Shown here one piece after another: positions 26,638 through 36,124 of a stretch of 64,000 nucleotides of DNA. Under the pieces are notes generated by a model. It saw only the letters and a program-made list of their open reading frames with translations, had not been told where the DNA came from and did no database searches. Both the position numbers and the translations under genes were made by a program. The number at the start of each line of letters is the position of its first letter. Position 1 is the stretch's first letter. Origin of the DNA: Shewanella atlantica (GTDB lineage: Bacteria > Pseudomonadota > Gammaproteobacteria > Enterobacterales > Shewanellaceae); assembly GCF_003966265.1 (NCBI RefSeq), contig NZ_RXNV01000001.1, positions 248,001 through 312,000 on the forward strand, read 5' to 3'.

Positions 26638-26667
26638 AAAAAAAGGCCCCTTTCGGGGCCTTTTTCT
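26638..26667. terminator. Bidirectional intrinsic terminator
   Basis: AGGCCCC and GGGGCCT form a strong stem with an A-run before and TTTTT after. It closes the degenerate GGDEF gene and, from the other side, the TonB2-type operon. Confidence 0.88.
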
Positions 26668-26676
26668 GGAACAAAT

Positions 26677-27936
26677 TTACAAAGTTACGTTGTGAATTCG
26701 AGCCTTCTCTTTAATGTAAGAGATATAACCTTTCGCTGAACGGGCAGTCTTATCATCTTTAATCGCTAAGTTACAGCGCTTATAAGCGGACTTGTATTGC
26801 TTAAGATTAAGATAGGCCAATGCCAATTCAAACTGCGCTTCTCCTGGGTGCTTAATGCCGGCATCTAGTGCCTTCTTAAGAACAGGAATAGCTGACTTAG
26901 ACTTGCCATCGAGGGAGAGAATTCGCCCCTGACGCAGGTAGTACTTACCATTATTACCAGCTTCAGCCGCTTTGCCGTAATACAGCGCCGCTTCTTTAAG
27001 CTCTTTAGCGTTATGATAGAAACCGGCTAAAATCGCAAGAGTCTTCTCTTCCTCTTTTATCAGGCCAGATTTCATATGCTTTTCATAGATCTTTGCAGCG
27101 CGGTATGGCGAACCATTCTGTGCAAGCAGTTGAGTCAAACGAGTAATGTTACCCGCAGTCTCTAAAAATCCATTCTTATACGCTAAATCATAAGTGGCAA
27201 GTGACTTGGTGTACTTTTCAGTCATCAGGTAGAACTGAGCTAACTGAACCCATAGACGTTTATCGTCCTGGAAAAGTGGCACCATGGTCTCTAACACTTT
27301 AACCGCTTCAGGATACTTCTTTTGGTTGAAGTAAGCCGTTAGCTTCATCTGGTACAAGCCTTTATCGGGTTTGTCACTGATGGCTAAGCCTTTGTCTGCA
27401 ACCTCAAGAACTTTATTCCAGTTCTTCTGTTCAGAGTATGCGATACCGATACGACGGTATATCTGAGCTTCTTGTTTACAAGTAAACTCCATCCATCTGT
27501 AATAATACGGAATCGCTTCTTTAAACTTCTTCTCTTGCAATAAGAGATCGGCATATAGACGCAAAGTCGCAGCAGTGTCAGTTCCACCTAATACATCAAA
27601 ATCGACGGCAGTCTTGAGATACTTGATTGCCGTGCCCATCTGAGACTTCTCTGCATAAAAGTTACCCAACATACGGGCAATATACGCTTTATCAAAGTCA
27701 TGACGAGGATCAGCTTCAAGTAATACCTCGATAGCAGCGTCGATGTCGCCCTCTTGGTAAGCTTTGAAAGATTTTTGCACTTTCTTGGCTGAGGATTGAC
27801 CAACAGCTTTAGACTTACGCGTGTCGATTTCACATTTTTCAGCGGCATTAACTGCTGGTACCAGAGCTAAACTTCCACCTAAAGAGAGCAGTAAAGTTGC
27901 TGCAATACTAGTCGATTTAAAACTGACTTTACGCAT
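26677..27936 (-). CDS. Periplasmic tetratricopeptide repeat protein of the TonB2 cluster
   Basis: A 419-residue protein with a Sec signal peptide (cleavage after VNAA, about residue 32) and then at least eight TPR-like helix pairs, for example AYIARMLGNFYAEKSQMGTAI and LRLYADLLLQEKKFKEAIPYY. TPR proteins scaffold other proteins. It is the last gene of a six-gene operon, starting two bases after the tonB stop. This order (DUF3450, TtpC, ExbB, ExbD, TonB, TPR) recurs in Vibrio and Shewanella. Its role in TonB-dependent uptake is inferred from that context. Confidence 0.85.
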   Translation of the reverse strand: MRKVSFKSTSIAATLLLSLGGSLALVPAVNAAEKCEIDTRKSKAVGQSSAKKVQKSFKAYQEGDIDAAIEVLLEADPRHDFDKAYIARMLGNFYAEKSQMGTAIKYLKTAVDFDVLGGTDTAATLRLYADLLLQEKKFKEAIPYYYRWMEFTCKQEAQIYRRIGIAYSEQKNWNKVLEVADKGLAISDKPDKGLYQMKLTAYFNQKKYPEAVKVLETMVPLFQDDKRLWVQLAQFYLMTEKYTKSLATYDLAYKNGFLETAGNITRLTQLLAQNGSPYRAAKIYEKHMKSGLIKEEEKTLAILAGFYHNAKELKEAALYYGKAAEAGNNGKYYLRQGRILSLDGKSKSAIPVLKKALDAGIKHPGEAQFELALAYLNLKQYKSAYKRCNLAIKDDKTARSAKGYISYIKEKARIHNVTL

Positions 27937-27938
27937 CG

Positions 27939-28559
27939 TTATCTGCCTCCTTTATCTAAGGTGAAGTCAAGTTGAACAGCCATACCAGGTTGCTTCAATG
28001 CTTTGCCATCTACGATCTTAGGTTTGTACTTCCACTTTTTAAGCGCACGTTTTGCTTCTTTGTTAAACAAACGCTTCGGTTCAGCCTTAATGATTTTCAC
28101 ATCTTCAACACCACCGAGCTCATTGATCGTAAAGCTAAGTTGTACCCAACCCTCTTTACCATCACGTGCTGCTGCTATTGGGTACTGAGGCTCGATTCGA
28201 ACGATAGGTGTAGCATCACCGTCACGTGTCATCATGTTACCCAGTTTAAAGCCTGTACTGGCTCCCCCTGCTGCTACACCACCCATGTTAAATGACATAT
28301 TTGTATCTATGTCAGATGAACTGTCAGGCGGAGTCACATCCGGCTTAGGTGGCTGCTCCGGCGGCGTTGGCGGCTTCGGCTTAACCCTTGGTTTTTTCTG
28401 TGCTGATGCATCATCTTTGTTCATGGTAATTTCAATGACAGGTGTTTCTGTCGAGGCATCGTGGCGGGTTGGACCGCCACCTACCAAAAACGCCATGAAA
28501 ACAAACAAAGCAAAAGTCACAGCACCACCAATGATGAATGATACTATTCCTCTCAGCAT
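27939..28559 (-). CDS. tonB2: TonB2-type energy transducer
   Basis: A 206-residue inner-membrane protein. One N-terminal helix (IVSFIIGGAVTFALFVFMAFLVGG) is followed by a Pro/Lys-rich spacer (PRVKPKPPTPPEQPPKPDVTPP), which spans the periplasm. The C-terminal TonB domain begins at VRIEPQYPIAAARDGKEGWV and ends with ALKKWKYKPKIVDGK. TonB passes energy from the ExbB-ExbD motor to outer-membrane receptors. The short spacer and sequence fit the TonB2 class of Vibrio. The start is one base after the exbD stop. Confidence 0.92.
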   Translation of the reverse strand: MLRGIVSFIIGGAVTFALFVFMAFLVGGGPTRHDASTETPVIEITMNKDDASAQKKPRVKPKPPTPPEQPPKPDVTPPDSSSDIDTNMSFNMGGVAAGGASTGFKLGNMMTRDGDATPIVRIEPQYPIAAARDGKEGWVQLSFTINELGGVEDVKIIKAEPKRLFNKEAKRALKKWKYKPKIVDGKALKQPGMAVQLDFTLDKGGR

Positions 28560-28560
28560 A

Positions 28561-28971
28561 TTATTCGTTCCCCGCCGATACAGATATCTTATCGATACCC
28601 GCCGCTTTAACGTTATCCAACACCTTAACCACTAAGCCATGTTTCGCTTCCTGGTCGGCCTGAATAAGTACAGCAGCTTCAGGTGCTTCTGCAAGCATAC
28701 GTTCTACGTTTGCAGTCACACGTTCGATATCAACCTGACGATTTTCCATCATGATGATGCCAGTCTTGCTCACACCAATGAAGATGTTAGCTGAAGGCTT
28801 CTTCGTCGCTTGAGACGCTTCAGGCTTGTTATAGTCAAGACCCGATGGTTTAACAAACGATGTTGTTACAATGAAGAAGATAAGCATGATAAACACGATG
28901 TCGAGCATCGGTGTCATATCAATCTCAGCTTCCTCTTCTACGCTAGAATGCTTTCTACGTGCCATGTTCAA
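28561..28971 (-). CDS. exbD2: ExbD-type proton-channel subunit
   Basis: A 136-residue protein with a short cytoplasmic tail, one membrane helix and a periplasmic domain. The segment EAEIDMTPMLDIVFIMLIFFIVTTSFV holds the channel aspartate (in MLDIVF, about residue 24), which carries protons in ExbD/TolR. It partners with the ExbB protein encoded seven bases upstream. The position inside a TonB2 operon favours ExbD over TolR. Confidence 0.92.
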   Translation of the reverse strand: MNMARRKHSSVEEEAEIDMTPMLDIVFIMLIFFIVTTSFVKPSGLDYNKPEASQATKKPSANIFIGVSKTGIIMMENRQVDIERVTANVERMLAEAPEAAVLIQADQEAKHGLVVKVLDNVKAAGIDKISVSAGNE

Positions 28972-28978
28972 TCTCTCT

Positions 28979-29503
28979 CTAGTGGTGCGGCAGACTGTCT
29001 TTTAGCTTAGCTAAACTGATTTTCATTTTTGCGTCCAGACGAGTACTAAAAAATACTCCAGATAACGCAGCAACCATTCCAGCCATCGTCGGCATGGTCG
29101 CCATTGAAATACCAGCTGCCATCATACGAGCATTACTCGTGCCATGAACTGCCATCACATCGAATACTGATATCATACCGGTTACGGTACCTAGCAGACC
29201 TATCATAGGACAGATAGCAACTAAGGTTTTGATAAGCAGCATACGTGCCGTTAAATCTTGCTTCGCTTGGGATACCCAAGCTTCACGGATGCGGTGTGCA
29301 TACCAAGAGGTTGAATCCTCTCTCGCTTCCCATGCGCTAATGATTGCTTTGTGCTCTTTTGGTGATACCCAATTAAGATACCAGTAGCGCTCAAGCATCA
29401 ATACCCACATGACAAACAATACAGCAGCCACTAACCAGAGGACGTCGCCCCCGGCGGCCATGAAGCCCCTGACGGAATCCCAGATATCCATCAGGAATAA
29501 CAT
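28979..29503 (-). CDS. exbB2: ExbB-type proton-channel subunit
   Basis: A 174-residue MotA/TolQ/ExbB-family membrane protein with three helices: WLVAAVLFVMWVLMLERYWYL, then TLVAICPMIGLLGTVTGMISVFDVM, then ISMATMPTMAGMVAALSGVFF. The channel motif PMIGLLGTVTGMI is intact. It is the shorter of two ExbB-like proteins in this operon. The ATG overlaps the stop of the ttpC-like gene (TAATG) and has an AGGAAAG site. Confidence 0.92.
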   Translation of the reverse strand: MLFLMDIWDSVRGFMAAGGDVLWLVAAVLFVMWVLMLERYWYLNWVSPKEHKAIISAWEAREDSTSWYAHRIREAWVSQAKQDLTARMLLIKTLVAICPMIGLLGTVTGMISVFDVMAVHGTSNARMMAAGISMATMPTMAGMVAALSGVFFSTRLDAKMKISLAKLKDSLPHH

Positions 29504-30858
29504 TAGGCTTTCCTCTTCTCAGCGTGTGAAGCAACAATTCCCGCACTTTGCTCTTCTAGAACTTGTACGATTGACTTACTACGTGCAATAACAACAGCAT
29601 GCATAAGCATAAGCGGTAGTGCAGCAACCAGACCTTGAACCGTAGTCATAAGTGCCATAGAGATACCACCAGCCATAAGCTTAGGATCACCCGTACCGAA
29701 CAACTGAATGCTCTGGAAGGTTGCAATCATACCGGTTACGGTACCAAGCAGACCCATCATAGGTGCGATAGCAGCCAAAACCTTGATGATAGAGATACGA
29801 GTCTCAAGCGCTGGCGTCTCTTTCAGAATCGCTTCATCAAGTTTCAGCTCAAGCGTTTCAACGTCAACATCTTTGTTGTCCTGGTAAGCCTTGAGTACAC
29901 GACCGAGTGCGTTGTTACCTGGATTTTCCAAGTCTTTACGCTGACTGTTAACTTTAGCACCAACAACACCAAGCGTGATTAGACGCTCGATAGAGATTAG
30001 AGCACCGAGAATAAGTAGACAGATGATGATGTAACCAATGGTTCCACCTGCTTCGATACGCTCTTCGATAGTAGCCTTCTGAGTAAAGATGTTCAGTAGC
30101 ACACCTTTAACCGGGTCAATATAAAGCTTAGCCGCACCAGAAGTTGTACCTTCAAATGGTGCAACTGTCTTAACTTGGTAGCTGTCAGGTTGCTGCGAAA
30201 GCTCCTGAATCAAACCTAGGTCTGCGTTAAATACAACGTACTTACCATCGGCTAAAAGGTTGAATGGGCCAACACGAGTGATTGTTGTGTTACGAACACT
30301 ACCATCGATATCGGTAACCGCGCCTTCGAACTGAACGACCTTGCCAGACTCAGCCATTTCGAACAGCTGCTCTTCCCAGAAACGCTCTAGCTCGTCGATT
30401 TTTGGTAACTGCTTACGGGCACCAAGGTCGGCGATGAAAACATCACGGCCTGGGTACTGTGCAGAGATGTTAGAACCCGCTAGCTTACCAGCGAAATCAC
30501 CTGCATCACCTTTAACAACACCAAACATCTCACCCAAGTCACCTTGAGCTGTTTTAAGATCTTCTTCTAACTGACCGATTTTACGTTCGTTATCCAAAAA
30601 TGCCTGGTTTAAGTCTTTACCACGCTGTCTTTCGGCAGCGAGTGCATTTTTTTCACGCTTAAGAATTGCGGCTTTATCGCCACGCTCATTCTTAAACTCT
30701 TGCTCGCGCTTCTTGTTTGTTTTAGAAGCATTTGCGCGGTCTGTTTGAACCTGCTTAAGAAGCTGGTCAATAGACTTAGGTGCGTCAGCTGCGCTAGCAA
30801 TACCTGAAGATAATGACAGGGTTGCAGCAACGATTGCTGTAGTAATTAACTTCTTCAT
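29503..30858 (-). CDS. ttpC: TtpC-type extended ExbB protein
   Basis: A 451-residue MotA/TolQ/ExbB-family protein with a long N-terminal extension. It has a signal peptide (MKKLITTAIVAATLSLSSGIASA), a Lys/Glu-rich coiled-coil section (about residues 30-110), a globular periplasmic part, and then the three-helix ExbB core with MMGLLGTVTGMIATFQSI near residue 375. In Vibrio, TtpC is required for TonB2-dependent but not TonB1-dependent uptake; that is the basis of this call. The start overlaps the DUF3450 gene's stop (TAATG), so the operon is translationally coupled. Confidence 0.88.
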   Translation of the reverse strand: MKKLITTAIVAATLSLSSGIASAADAPKSIDQLLKQVQTDRANASKTNKKREQEFKNERGDKAAILKREKNALAAERQRGKDLNQAFLDNERKIGQLEEDLKTAQGDLGEMFGVVKGDAGDFAGKLAGSNISAQYPGRDVFIADLGARKQLPKIDELERFWEEQLFEMAESGKVVQFEGAVTDIDGSVRNTTITRVGPFNLLADGKYVVFNADLGLIQELSQQPDSYQVKTVAPFEGTTSGAAKLYIDPVKGVLLNIFTQKATIEERIEAGGTIGYIIICLLILGALISIERLITLGVVGAKVNSQRKDLENPGNNALGRVLKAYQDNKDVDVETLELKLDEAILKETPALETRISIIKVLAAIAPMMGLLGTVTGMIATFQSIQLFGTGDPKLMAGGISMALMTTVQGLVAALPLMLMHAVVIARSKSIVQVLEEQSAGIVASHAEKRKA

Positions 30859-31640
30859 TATTGTGCAGCCTCCGCAGCAGGAATTGGTAACGAGAATAGA
30901 TCCGGTGCACCCTGTTTACGTGCAATTCGAATACCTTTGGTGATTTCACGAAGATAGCTATCTTCTAGTTGATCCCAACCTTTAGTTTCATCGTTATACA
31001 TCCAAGCTAATCTACCGTCTAAGCTCTGAGCATAAAGGGCAACACGGCCTAAGTTAAAGAAATCAACCAAGACTTCTTTACCATCAAGCTCTAACTGACC
31101 AGTTTTAACTGCGATAAAGCCGCCGTATTCACGCTCGATGCTGTAAGCATCAAGAATAAGACGATACTTTTCAGCCAGTGTAACTTCGGCGCTGTTAAGA
31201 AGCGTTTTAAGATTGTTTACACGCTCAATACGCGTCTCTGTGTTGAAAGGAAGATCTAGCTGAACAAACTGTTCTAGCGCATCAACCATTTTAAACATTA
31301 GAGGAACAACACCTTGACGAAGTGCGTCAACGCCGTTGATGTCATCTTGAATTGATTTCATAGTAGCTTCTTGGTCTGCAACCAGACCTGCTACGTAATC
31401 GTTATAAGACTTTAGTGATTCACGCTCATCTGCAACTGAACCATACTCGAACACCATGTCCTGAGCTTGGTCAAAGTACTTATCTACTTTCTTTTGAGAT
31501 GTTGCTGCTTCAGCGTGAATTTTGCTGTCAGCCTTCTGAACGTCAGAAAGAGGATCGGCAATCACTAAGTTACTGCCGGCTAAGGCTAGTGCGCCCACGA
31601 GCGCTGTAGCGATTTTTGTTTTATTGCTTACCTTGGACAT
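30858..31640 (-). CDS. DUF3450 periplasmic protein of the TonB2 cluster
   Basis: A 260-residue secreted protein of DUF3450. The signal peptide is TALVGALALAGSNLVIA; a helical stretch (about residues 30-110) follows, and then ETRIERVNNLKTLLNSAEVTLAEKYRLILDAYSIEREYG, typical of the family. The molecular role is unknown, but the gene nearly always leads TtpC/ExbB/ExbD/TonB2 operons. I use the ATG at 31640, which has a GGGA site; a TTG three codons upstream has none. It is the first gene of the operon, and a Fur-like site lies about 115 bp upstream. Confidence 0.85.
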   Translation of the reverse strand: MSKVSNKTKIATALVGALALAGSNLVIADPLSDVQKADSKIHAEAATSQKKVDKYFDQAQDMVFEYGSVADERESLKSYNDYVAGLVADQEATMKSIQDDINGVDALRQGVVPLMFKMVDALEQFVQLDLPFNTETRIERVNNLKTLLNSAEVTLAEKYRLILDAYSIEREYGGFIAVKTGQLELDGKEVLVDFFNLGRVALYAQSLDGRLAWMYNDETKGWDQLEDSYLREITKGIRIARKQGAPDLFSLPIPAAEAAQ

Positions 31641-32234
31641 AGTTCCCAACCAATTTGAAGTAAAATTAAAAAGGTTTAACTTATTAACAACATGGAGTTC
31701 TGCTTATATTTGCAGGAATCTCCAGTTTATAAGTATGTCTTTCTCTTGTGATTGTTAATTATTATCTTATTTTTCTACGCCGTCAAAGGCGTAGCACCGC
31801 TGGCATCATTTCACAAAATGTTGACCTGTGTCAACAATTGAAGCGGTCTAAAACTAGTAGAAAACGAGCTTAAAGGATGGAAAACAAGCAAAAGGGAGTT
31901 TTTTAGACAACTAAGTAAAAAGCACATTAACAAGAGACTAATAAAAAAAACCACAACCCACCCCTTAGTGATTGTTTTTACTGTCATTTAAGTTGTTAAC
32001 ACTATATTTCCAGATTTAACATACCATTAACGAAAGCTGGTTATACCAGTATACATTTACATTGCTATACCGGGTAAATTATTGTCAAAACCATCCTAAT
32101 TATACCCTTTAATCTTATGTCGCAAAGCGCAAATCAGCTGTTCAACCACAGATCACACATTCTCAATAAAAGAGACGTGAGGCAATCAAGAGTTTAAACA
32201 TTAAGATCACGAGTATAGACCATCCTTAGATGAA
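31641..32234. other. Noncoding region of about 590 bp upstream of the TonB2 operon
   Basis: No gene is seen. It contains the Fur-like site at 31753-31767 and an inverted repeat CTACGCC/GGCGTAG at about 31775-31794. The far half (31900-32230) is AT-rich and shows only short imperfect repeats such as TTATACCAGTATAC at about 32041. Confidence 0.4.
31753..31767 (-). promoter_or_regulatory. Putative Fur box of the TonB2 operon
   Basis: Read on the minus strand this is AGATAAT-A-ATTAACA, matching the 7-1-7 Fur consensus at 12 of 14 arm positions. It lies about 115 bp before the first gene of an energy-transduction operon that would be expected to respond to iron. Confidence 0.5.
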
Positions 32235-33191
32235 CTATTGTTTTGTTATCAATAAATTCCAGCCCAAAACATCCCTGTTTTCATCAATGACCGATGAAAG
32301 GTGGTCCAATGAAGCATCATGCAGTGAAATCAGATTAATAATCTCCGCTAAAGAGCTCTCAGATTGCGCCGCATCGGCCAATTCAGATAGCCTTACATAG
32401 AGGGTTTTTAGCTGTTGTCTTGCAAACTCAATATAGTTCTGCTTTTTATCCATTTTCCAAAACAAGCCAGTCTGAAATAGAGTTGCGACATAGTTTAATA
32501 GCTCGCAATCTTTAAGGGCCTCTTCGTCCCGTTCGGCCAGTATACCGATCGACGTATTTAGCTGCTTCCTGAGGGCTTCACAGCTCTGGTCTTGCTTGGC
32601 TCTATCTAAATCCTGTTTACTCTTCACCTCTCCCATTTTGTCAACTATCCCACTGAGTAAATTGAATATATCTTCAATTTCATCAGATTTAATTAATGAC
32701 AATATTCGACGGTTTCGTCTTAAAATTAGCGAGTTCTTATGGTGCATAACTAAAGCTAGTCGCCCTTTAGTGCGGAGCACCCTTAACGCTTCGGGGACCG
32801 CTTTTTTAAGATTGGCATATTCAATTCCAAACTGGGATATGACCAGCTCAAATTGTCCATCCTCAAAAGGAAGTTTGATGCAGTCAATATTTGATAATAA
32901 TTTTATATTAAGGTTCTCAGCCAGCTTAACTGAGCTAATATCTGTCTTAATATTCGCCAGATCGACACCTATCACCTCGCCCTCAACTGACCGATTTTTC
33001 AGATAGTCGCTCATCATTAAGGGTAAAGCACCATTACCCGTCGCGATATCCAGTACTTTAAAGTCACTTGTTAACTCTGCGAACCTAGGTGTCCATATAT
33101 CATTTAGCACGCCGGTATAATTACTGGTAAAGCTCTCACCAAAAGAGGTCAAATGCCCCTGTTCCCAATAATCACTCCAATGGTTATTCAT
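32235..33191 (-). CDS. SAM-dependent methyltransferase, class I
   Basis: A 318-residue protein. The SAM-binding core is in the first half: FKVLDIATGNGALPLMMSDYL (motif I, about residues 44-64), VIGVDL, LPFEDGQFELVISQFGIEYA (motif IV), and RVLRTKGRLALVMHH. The second half (about 160-318) is helical and not recognisable; it may set the substrate. The family resembles UbiE/Methyltransf_11. The ATG at 33191 is preferred to a GTG three codons earlier, since it lies downstream of GAGAG. It is read in the same direction as the TonB receptor and follows it across a terminator. No substrate is proposed. Confidence 0.78.
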   Translation of the reverse strand: MNNHWSDYWEQGHLTSFGESFTSNYTGVLNDIWTPRFAELTSDFKVLDIATGNGALPLMMSDYLKNRSVEGEVIGVDLANIKTDISSVKLAENLNIKLLSNIDCIKLPFEDGQFELVISQFGIEYANLKKAVPEALRVLRTKGRLALVMHHKNSLILRRNRRILSLIKSDEIEDIFNLLSGIVDKMGEVKSKQDLDRAKQDQSCEALRKQLNTSIGILAERDEEALKDCELLNYVATLFQTGLFWKMDKKQNYIEFARQQLKTLYVRLSELADAAQSESSLAEIINLISLHDASLDHLSSVIDENRDVLGWNLLITKQ

Positions 33192-33240
33192 ACTACACAC
33201 TCTCGTTATTGTAATTATTTGAAGATAATACAGAAAAACA

Positions 33241-33273
33241 CTAAAAAAAAAGACCCTTGCGGGTCTTTTTTCA
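33241..33273. terminator. Intrinsic terminator after the TonB receptor
   Basis: AGACCC and GGGTCT pair around a TTGC loop, flanked by nine A on one side and six T on the other. On the minus strand it ends the receptor transcript. Confidence 0.87.
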
Positions 33274-33315
33274 ATTTAAATACTATATTAAGAAGAACTT
33301 AGTTAGATACTATGT

Positions 33316-35934
33316 TTAGAACTTAATTGTATAAGAAGCTTTATATTCGCGACCGTAGTTGTTATATAGCTCAGGGTTCTCATACTTCCCTTTAGAACTC
33401 AATACTGGATCTTCATCAGTCAAGTTATTCACACCAACCATGACGATACCAAAGCTACCAATATCATAAGTGTATGAAATATTATGAATTAACCATGAAT
33501 CACGCTCATCCATAGTACCGTCTGATCTTTCTTCTTCTGTACTCGAAGTGTAATTCATGTTCCAACCAACACGGTGATCTCCCATGCTGTATGTTGTAGT
33601 AAACACAGACTTATAATCAGGCTGATCATTCGTACCGGCAGTATCCACTAACTTCAACTCACCATCAACACTTTGCTCTTCATCGTAGCTAAGAACAAAA
33701 CTGTTAGACCAGTTAAATGCGAAGTCACCCATCTCAGTTTCAACATTTGCATTTAAACCAACATCAATACCTTCGATAGTGAAACCAGAACCGTTATCAT
33801 AACCAGTACCTACTTCTAATACGCGACCTAATGATCCATCAGTAGTTGGAGCTCGGTCTACATAGAATGTATCAGTTGTTGCAATCGAACCATCATGAAT
33901 ACCCTCGATAACAGCTTCTGTACTACGAGTACTAATAACATCTGTAATATCAAGCTTAAAGTAATCAACCTTCATACCAAAGCTATCAGTAATATCCCAT
34001 GCAACACCTAAGTTTAGGTACTCTGAACTCTCTGGACCTAATTGGTCATTGGCACTATACCAGGTATCAACCTGTCTCTCATCACAACCTGCACTACCTG
34101 TTGCGTCACACATAGGTAGATCTCTAGCGTCCTCGGCACTGAACGAAGTTGCCGCGTAGAGTTGGTCTAGTGATGGTGCGCGGAATGCTTCAGAGTAAGA
34201 AGCACGAACCACTACACTGTCAAGAGCCTGCCAACGAACAGAAGCTTTAGGAGATAAGTTGCCACCAAAATCACTGTAGTCATCGTAACGAGCAGCTAGG
34301 TTAATTTCAACTGAATCAACGACTGGCATTGCGACTTCATAGAAGAAAGCAGTTACAGAGCGATCACCACCTGCAGAGTTACCAGCGGATCCACCGATTA
34401 AGCCCGCTTCAGATTGAGCATCATAAACTGATGAATAATCTTGAGTGAAATATTCCATGCCTGCGTAGTGAGCAATTTCGCCACCCGGTAGTTCGAACGC
34501 ATCAAAACCAATACCCGCATTATACTGGTGGAATATTGCCTTATTTTGAGTCAAGGTTGTCGCTTTCATATTAGCAACGCCTTGCTCTGAACCTAGATCG
34601 ATTCCATTCGCGATGTTGTGGGCTAATCCACCTTTACTTAGGTAATACTCACCAATATCTTTGTTATCAGCCTTGTTGTAATGGTAGTAAACTTCCCAAG
34701 TTGCATCATTCCATGCACTGATAGTTCCACGAAGGCCAGTCAGGTAATCTTGGTTATAATCGCTGCTGTTACCATCACGAGTACCAATGTCTACCCAACG
34801 GAACAGACCTGTAGTCTCTTCACCAAATGGGTTATGTGGATTATCTGCAGCCATATTATCCCAAGTCGCTGCAGGTGGTGCATAACGACCAAACGACTCA
34901 TTCTGGGTGAACATAACGCGGCCGAACCACTCAACATCTTCAAACACTTCATAGTTTGCATCGACATAGACAGTGTTACGGTCGATAGATGCTTTATTGT
35001 AAGAGACATTACCATATGCATACATACAGTACTCAGACCCAGGAGACCAATCGTTATCAGCGGCAACGGTTTGGAAAACATCTGAACCATATTGCGCTTC
35101 TAAATCACCACATAATGGTGAAGCTTGTGTAGTCGCCCAATCAGGTGAAGCGATTGTCGCACCGAAATATGACCAACCATCAGTCTCTTCGTACGCCTGA
35201 ATAATACCATCATTATTATGATCGGTCATCTTCGCGGCAGTATAGTCACGTGCTCCATCGGCAATACCTTCACGATCCTGATGATCCCATGCAAAGGTAA
35301 TATTACCCTTATCCATCTCGTAACCGGCAACGAGACCAAACTCTTTACTCGTCATGCCGTCATCACGTTCACGGGCACCAGCACCAACATTAAACTCTAT
35401 GCCTTGGTAATTTTTCTTCATGATGATGTTAACAACACCAGCAATCGCATCAGAACCATAAGTAGAAGATGCACCATCAGTTAGAATTTCGATACGCTCA
35501 ACGGCAGCCATAGGGATAGCGTTAAGGTTTGCCGATGCGCCACCCATAGTTGGAGAACCAGGGAAACGTTTGCCATCGATCAAAACCAGAGTACGGCTTG
35601 AACCTGCGCCACGTAAGTTAATTGTTGCTTGAGACTGCCAAGAACTACCTGACGCTTCAGAGAATGAACCGAAAGAGTTAAGGTTACTGTTACGTAGCGC
35701 ATCGGCTACAGTAAAGTTACCTTCAACCTTCATGTCATCGGCTGTAATGGTTGTTACAGGAGATGCACCTTCAAGGTCACTACGCTTAATACGTGAACCA
35801 GTTACTTCAATTCGTTCTACTTCTGCAGACTCATCTGCCGCGAAAACTGCCGGAGCTGTTAATGCAGCTGTTGCTGCAGCACCACTAATTAGTGCGAAAC
35901 GCACTGAATTAGCTAGTAAGCTGTTCTTATACAT
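33316..35934 (-). CDS. TonB-dependent outer-membrane receptor
   Basis: An 872-residue receptor. It has a signal peptide (about 32 residues) and a TonB-box region (ESAEVERIEVTGSRIKRSDLEG). The plug domain has INLRGAGSSRTLVLIDGKRF and AVERIEILTDGASSTYGSDAIAGVVNII. A C-terminal beta barrel ends in Phe (EYKASYTIKF), as outer-membrane proteins do. This Shewanella/Alteromonas subtype, with the GSRIKRSDLEGASPV start, imports varied ligands including iron complexes, sugars and peptides; the substrate cannot be read from sequence. Long Asp/Asn-rich loops face outward. The TonB2 operon lies downstream and could energise it. Confidence 0.9.
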   Translation of the reverse strand: MYKNSLLANSVRFALISGAAATAALTAPAVFAADESAEVERIEVTGSRIKRSDLEGASPVTTITADDMKVEGNFTVADALRNSNLNSFGSFSEASGSSWQSQATINLRGAGSSRTLVLIDGKRFPGSPTMGGASANLNAIPMAAVERIEILTDGASSTYGSDAIAGVVNIIMKKNYQGIEFNVGAGARERDDGMTSKEFGLVAGYEMDKGNITFAWDHQDREGIADGARDYTAAKMTDHNNDGIIQAYEETDGWSYFGATIASPDWATTQASPLCGDLEAQYGSDVFQTVAADNDWSPGSEYCMYAYGNVSYNKASIDRNTVYVDANYEVFEDVEWFGRVMFTQNESFGRYAPPAATWDNMAADNPHNPFGEETTGLFRWVDIGTRDGNSSDYNQDYLTGLRGTISAWNDATWEVYYHYNKADNKDIGEYYLSKGGLAHNIANGIDLGSEQGVANMKATTLTQNKAIFHQYNAGIGFDAFELPGGEIAHYAGMEYFTQDYSSVYDAQSEAGLIGGSAGNSAGGDRSVTAFFYEVAMPVVDSVEINLAARYDDYSDFGGNLSPKASVRWQALDSVVVRASYSEAFRAPSLDQLYAATSFSAEDARDLPMCDATGSAGCDERQVDTWYSANDQLGPESSEYLNLGVAWDITDSFGMKVDYFKLDITDVISTRSTEAVIEGIHDGSIATTDTFYVDRAPTTDGSLGRVLEVGTGYDNGSGFTIEGIDVGLNANVETEMGDFAFNWSNSFVLSYDEEQSVDGELKLVDTAGTNDQPDYKSVFTTTYSMGDHRVGWNMNYTSSTEEERSDGTMDERDSWLIHNISYTYDIGSFGIVMVGVNNLTDEDPVLSSKGKYENPELYNNYGREYKASYTIKF

Positions 35935-36062
35935 GTTGTTTCTCCCTGGACTCTATTTTTTATTTTATTATGAGATGTATCCATATGAACACAATGTGTT
36001 ACACCTGGCTACACTCGCAAACAAATAAGACCATACCTGAAACATTTAATCAACAAATCAAT

Positions 36063-36124
36063 AGTTTTTTTTACAGCTGTGATATTCATTCGATTAATTT
36101 GTATACAAGTAGCTGTAAAAAACT
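36063..36124. repeat. Inverted repeat in the receptor leader
   Basis: AGTTTTTTTTACAGCT (36063-36078) and AGCTGTAAAAAACT (36111-36124) are near-complementary arms around a 32-nt AT-rich loop, about 130-190 bp upstream of the receptor start. It might be a cruciform or a leader-RNA stem. Confidence 0.4.

Noticed and set aside
31775..31794. CTACGCC/GGCGTAG hairpin as a terminator
   Set aside because: No T-run follows on either strand, and it lies in the upstream region of an operon.
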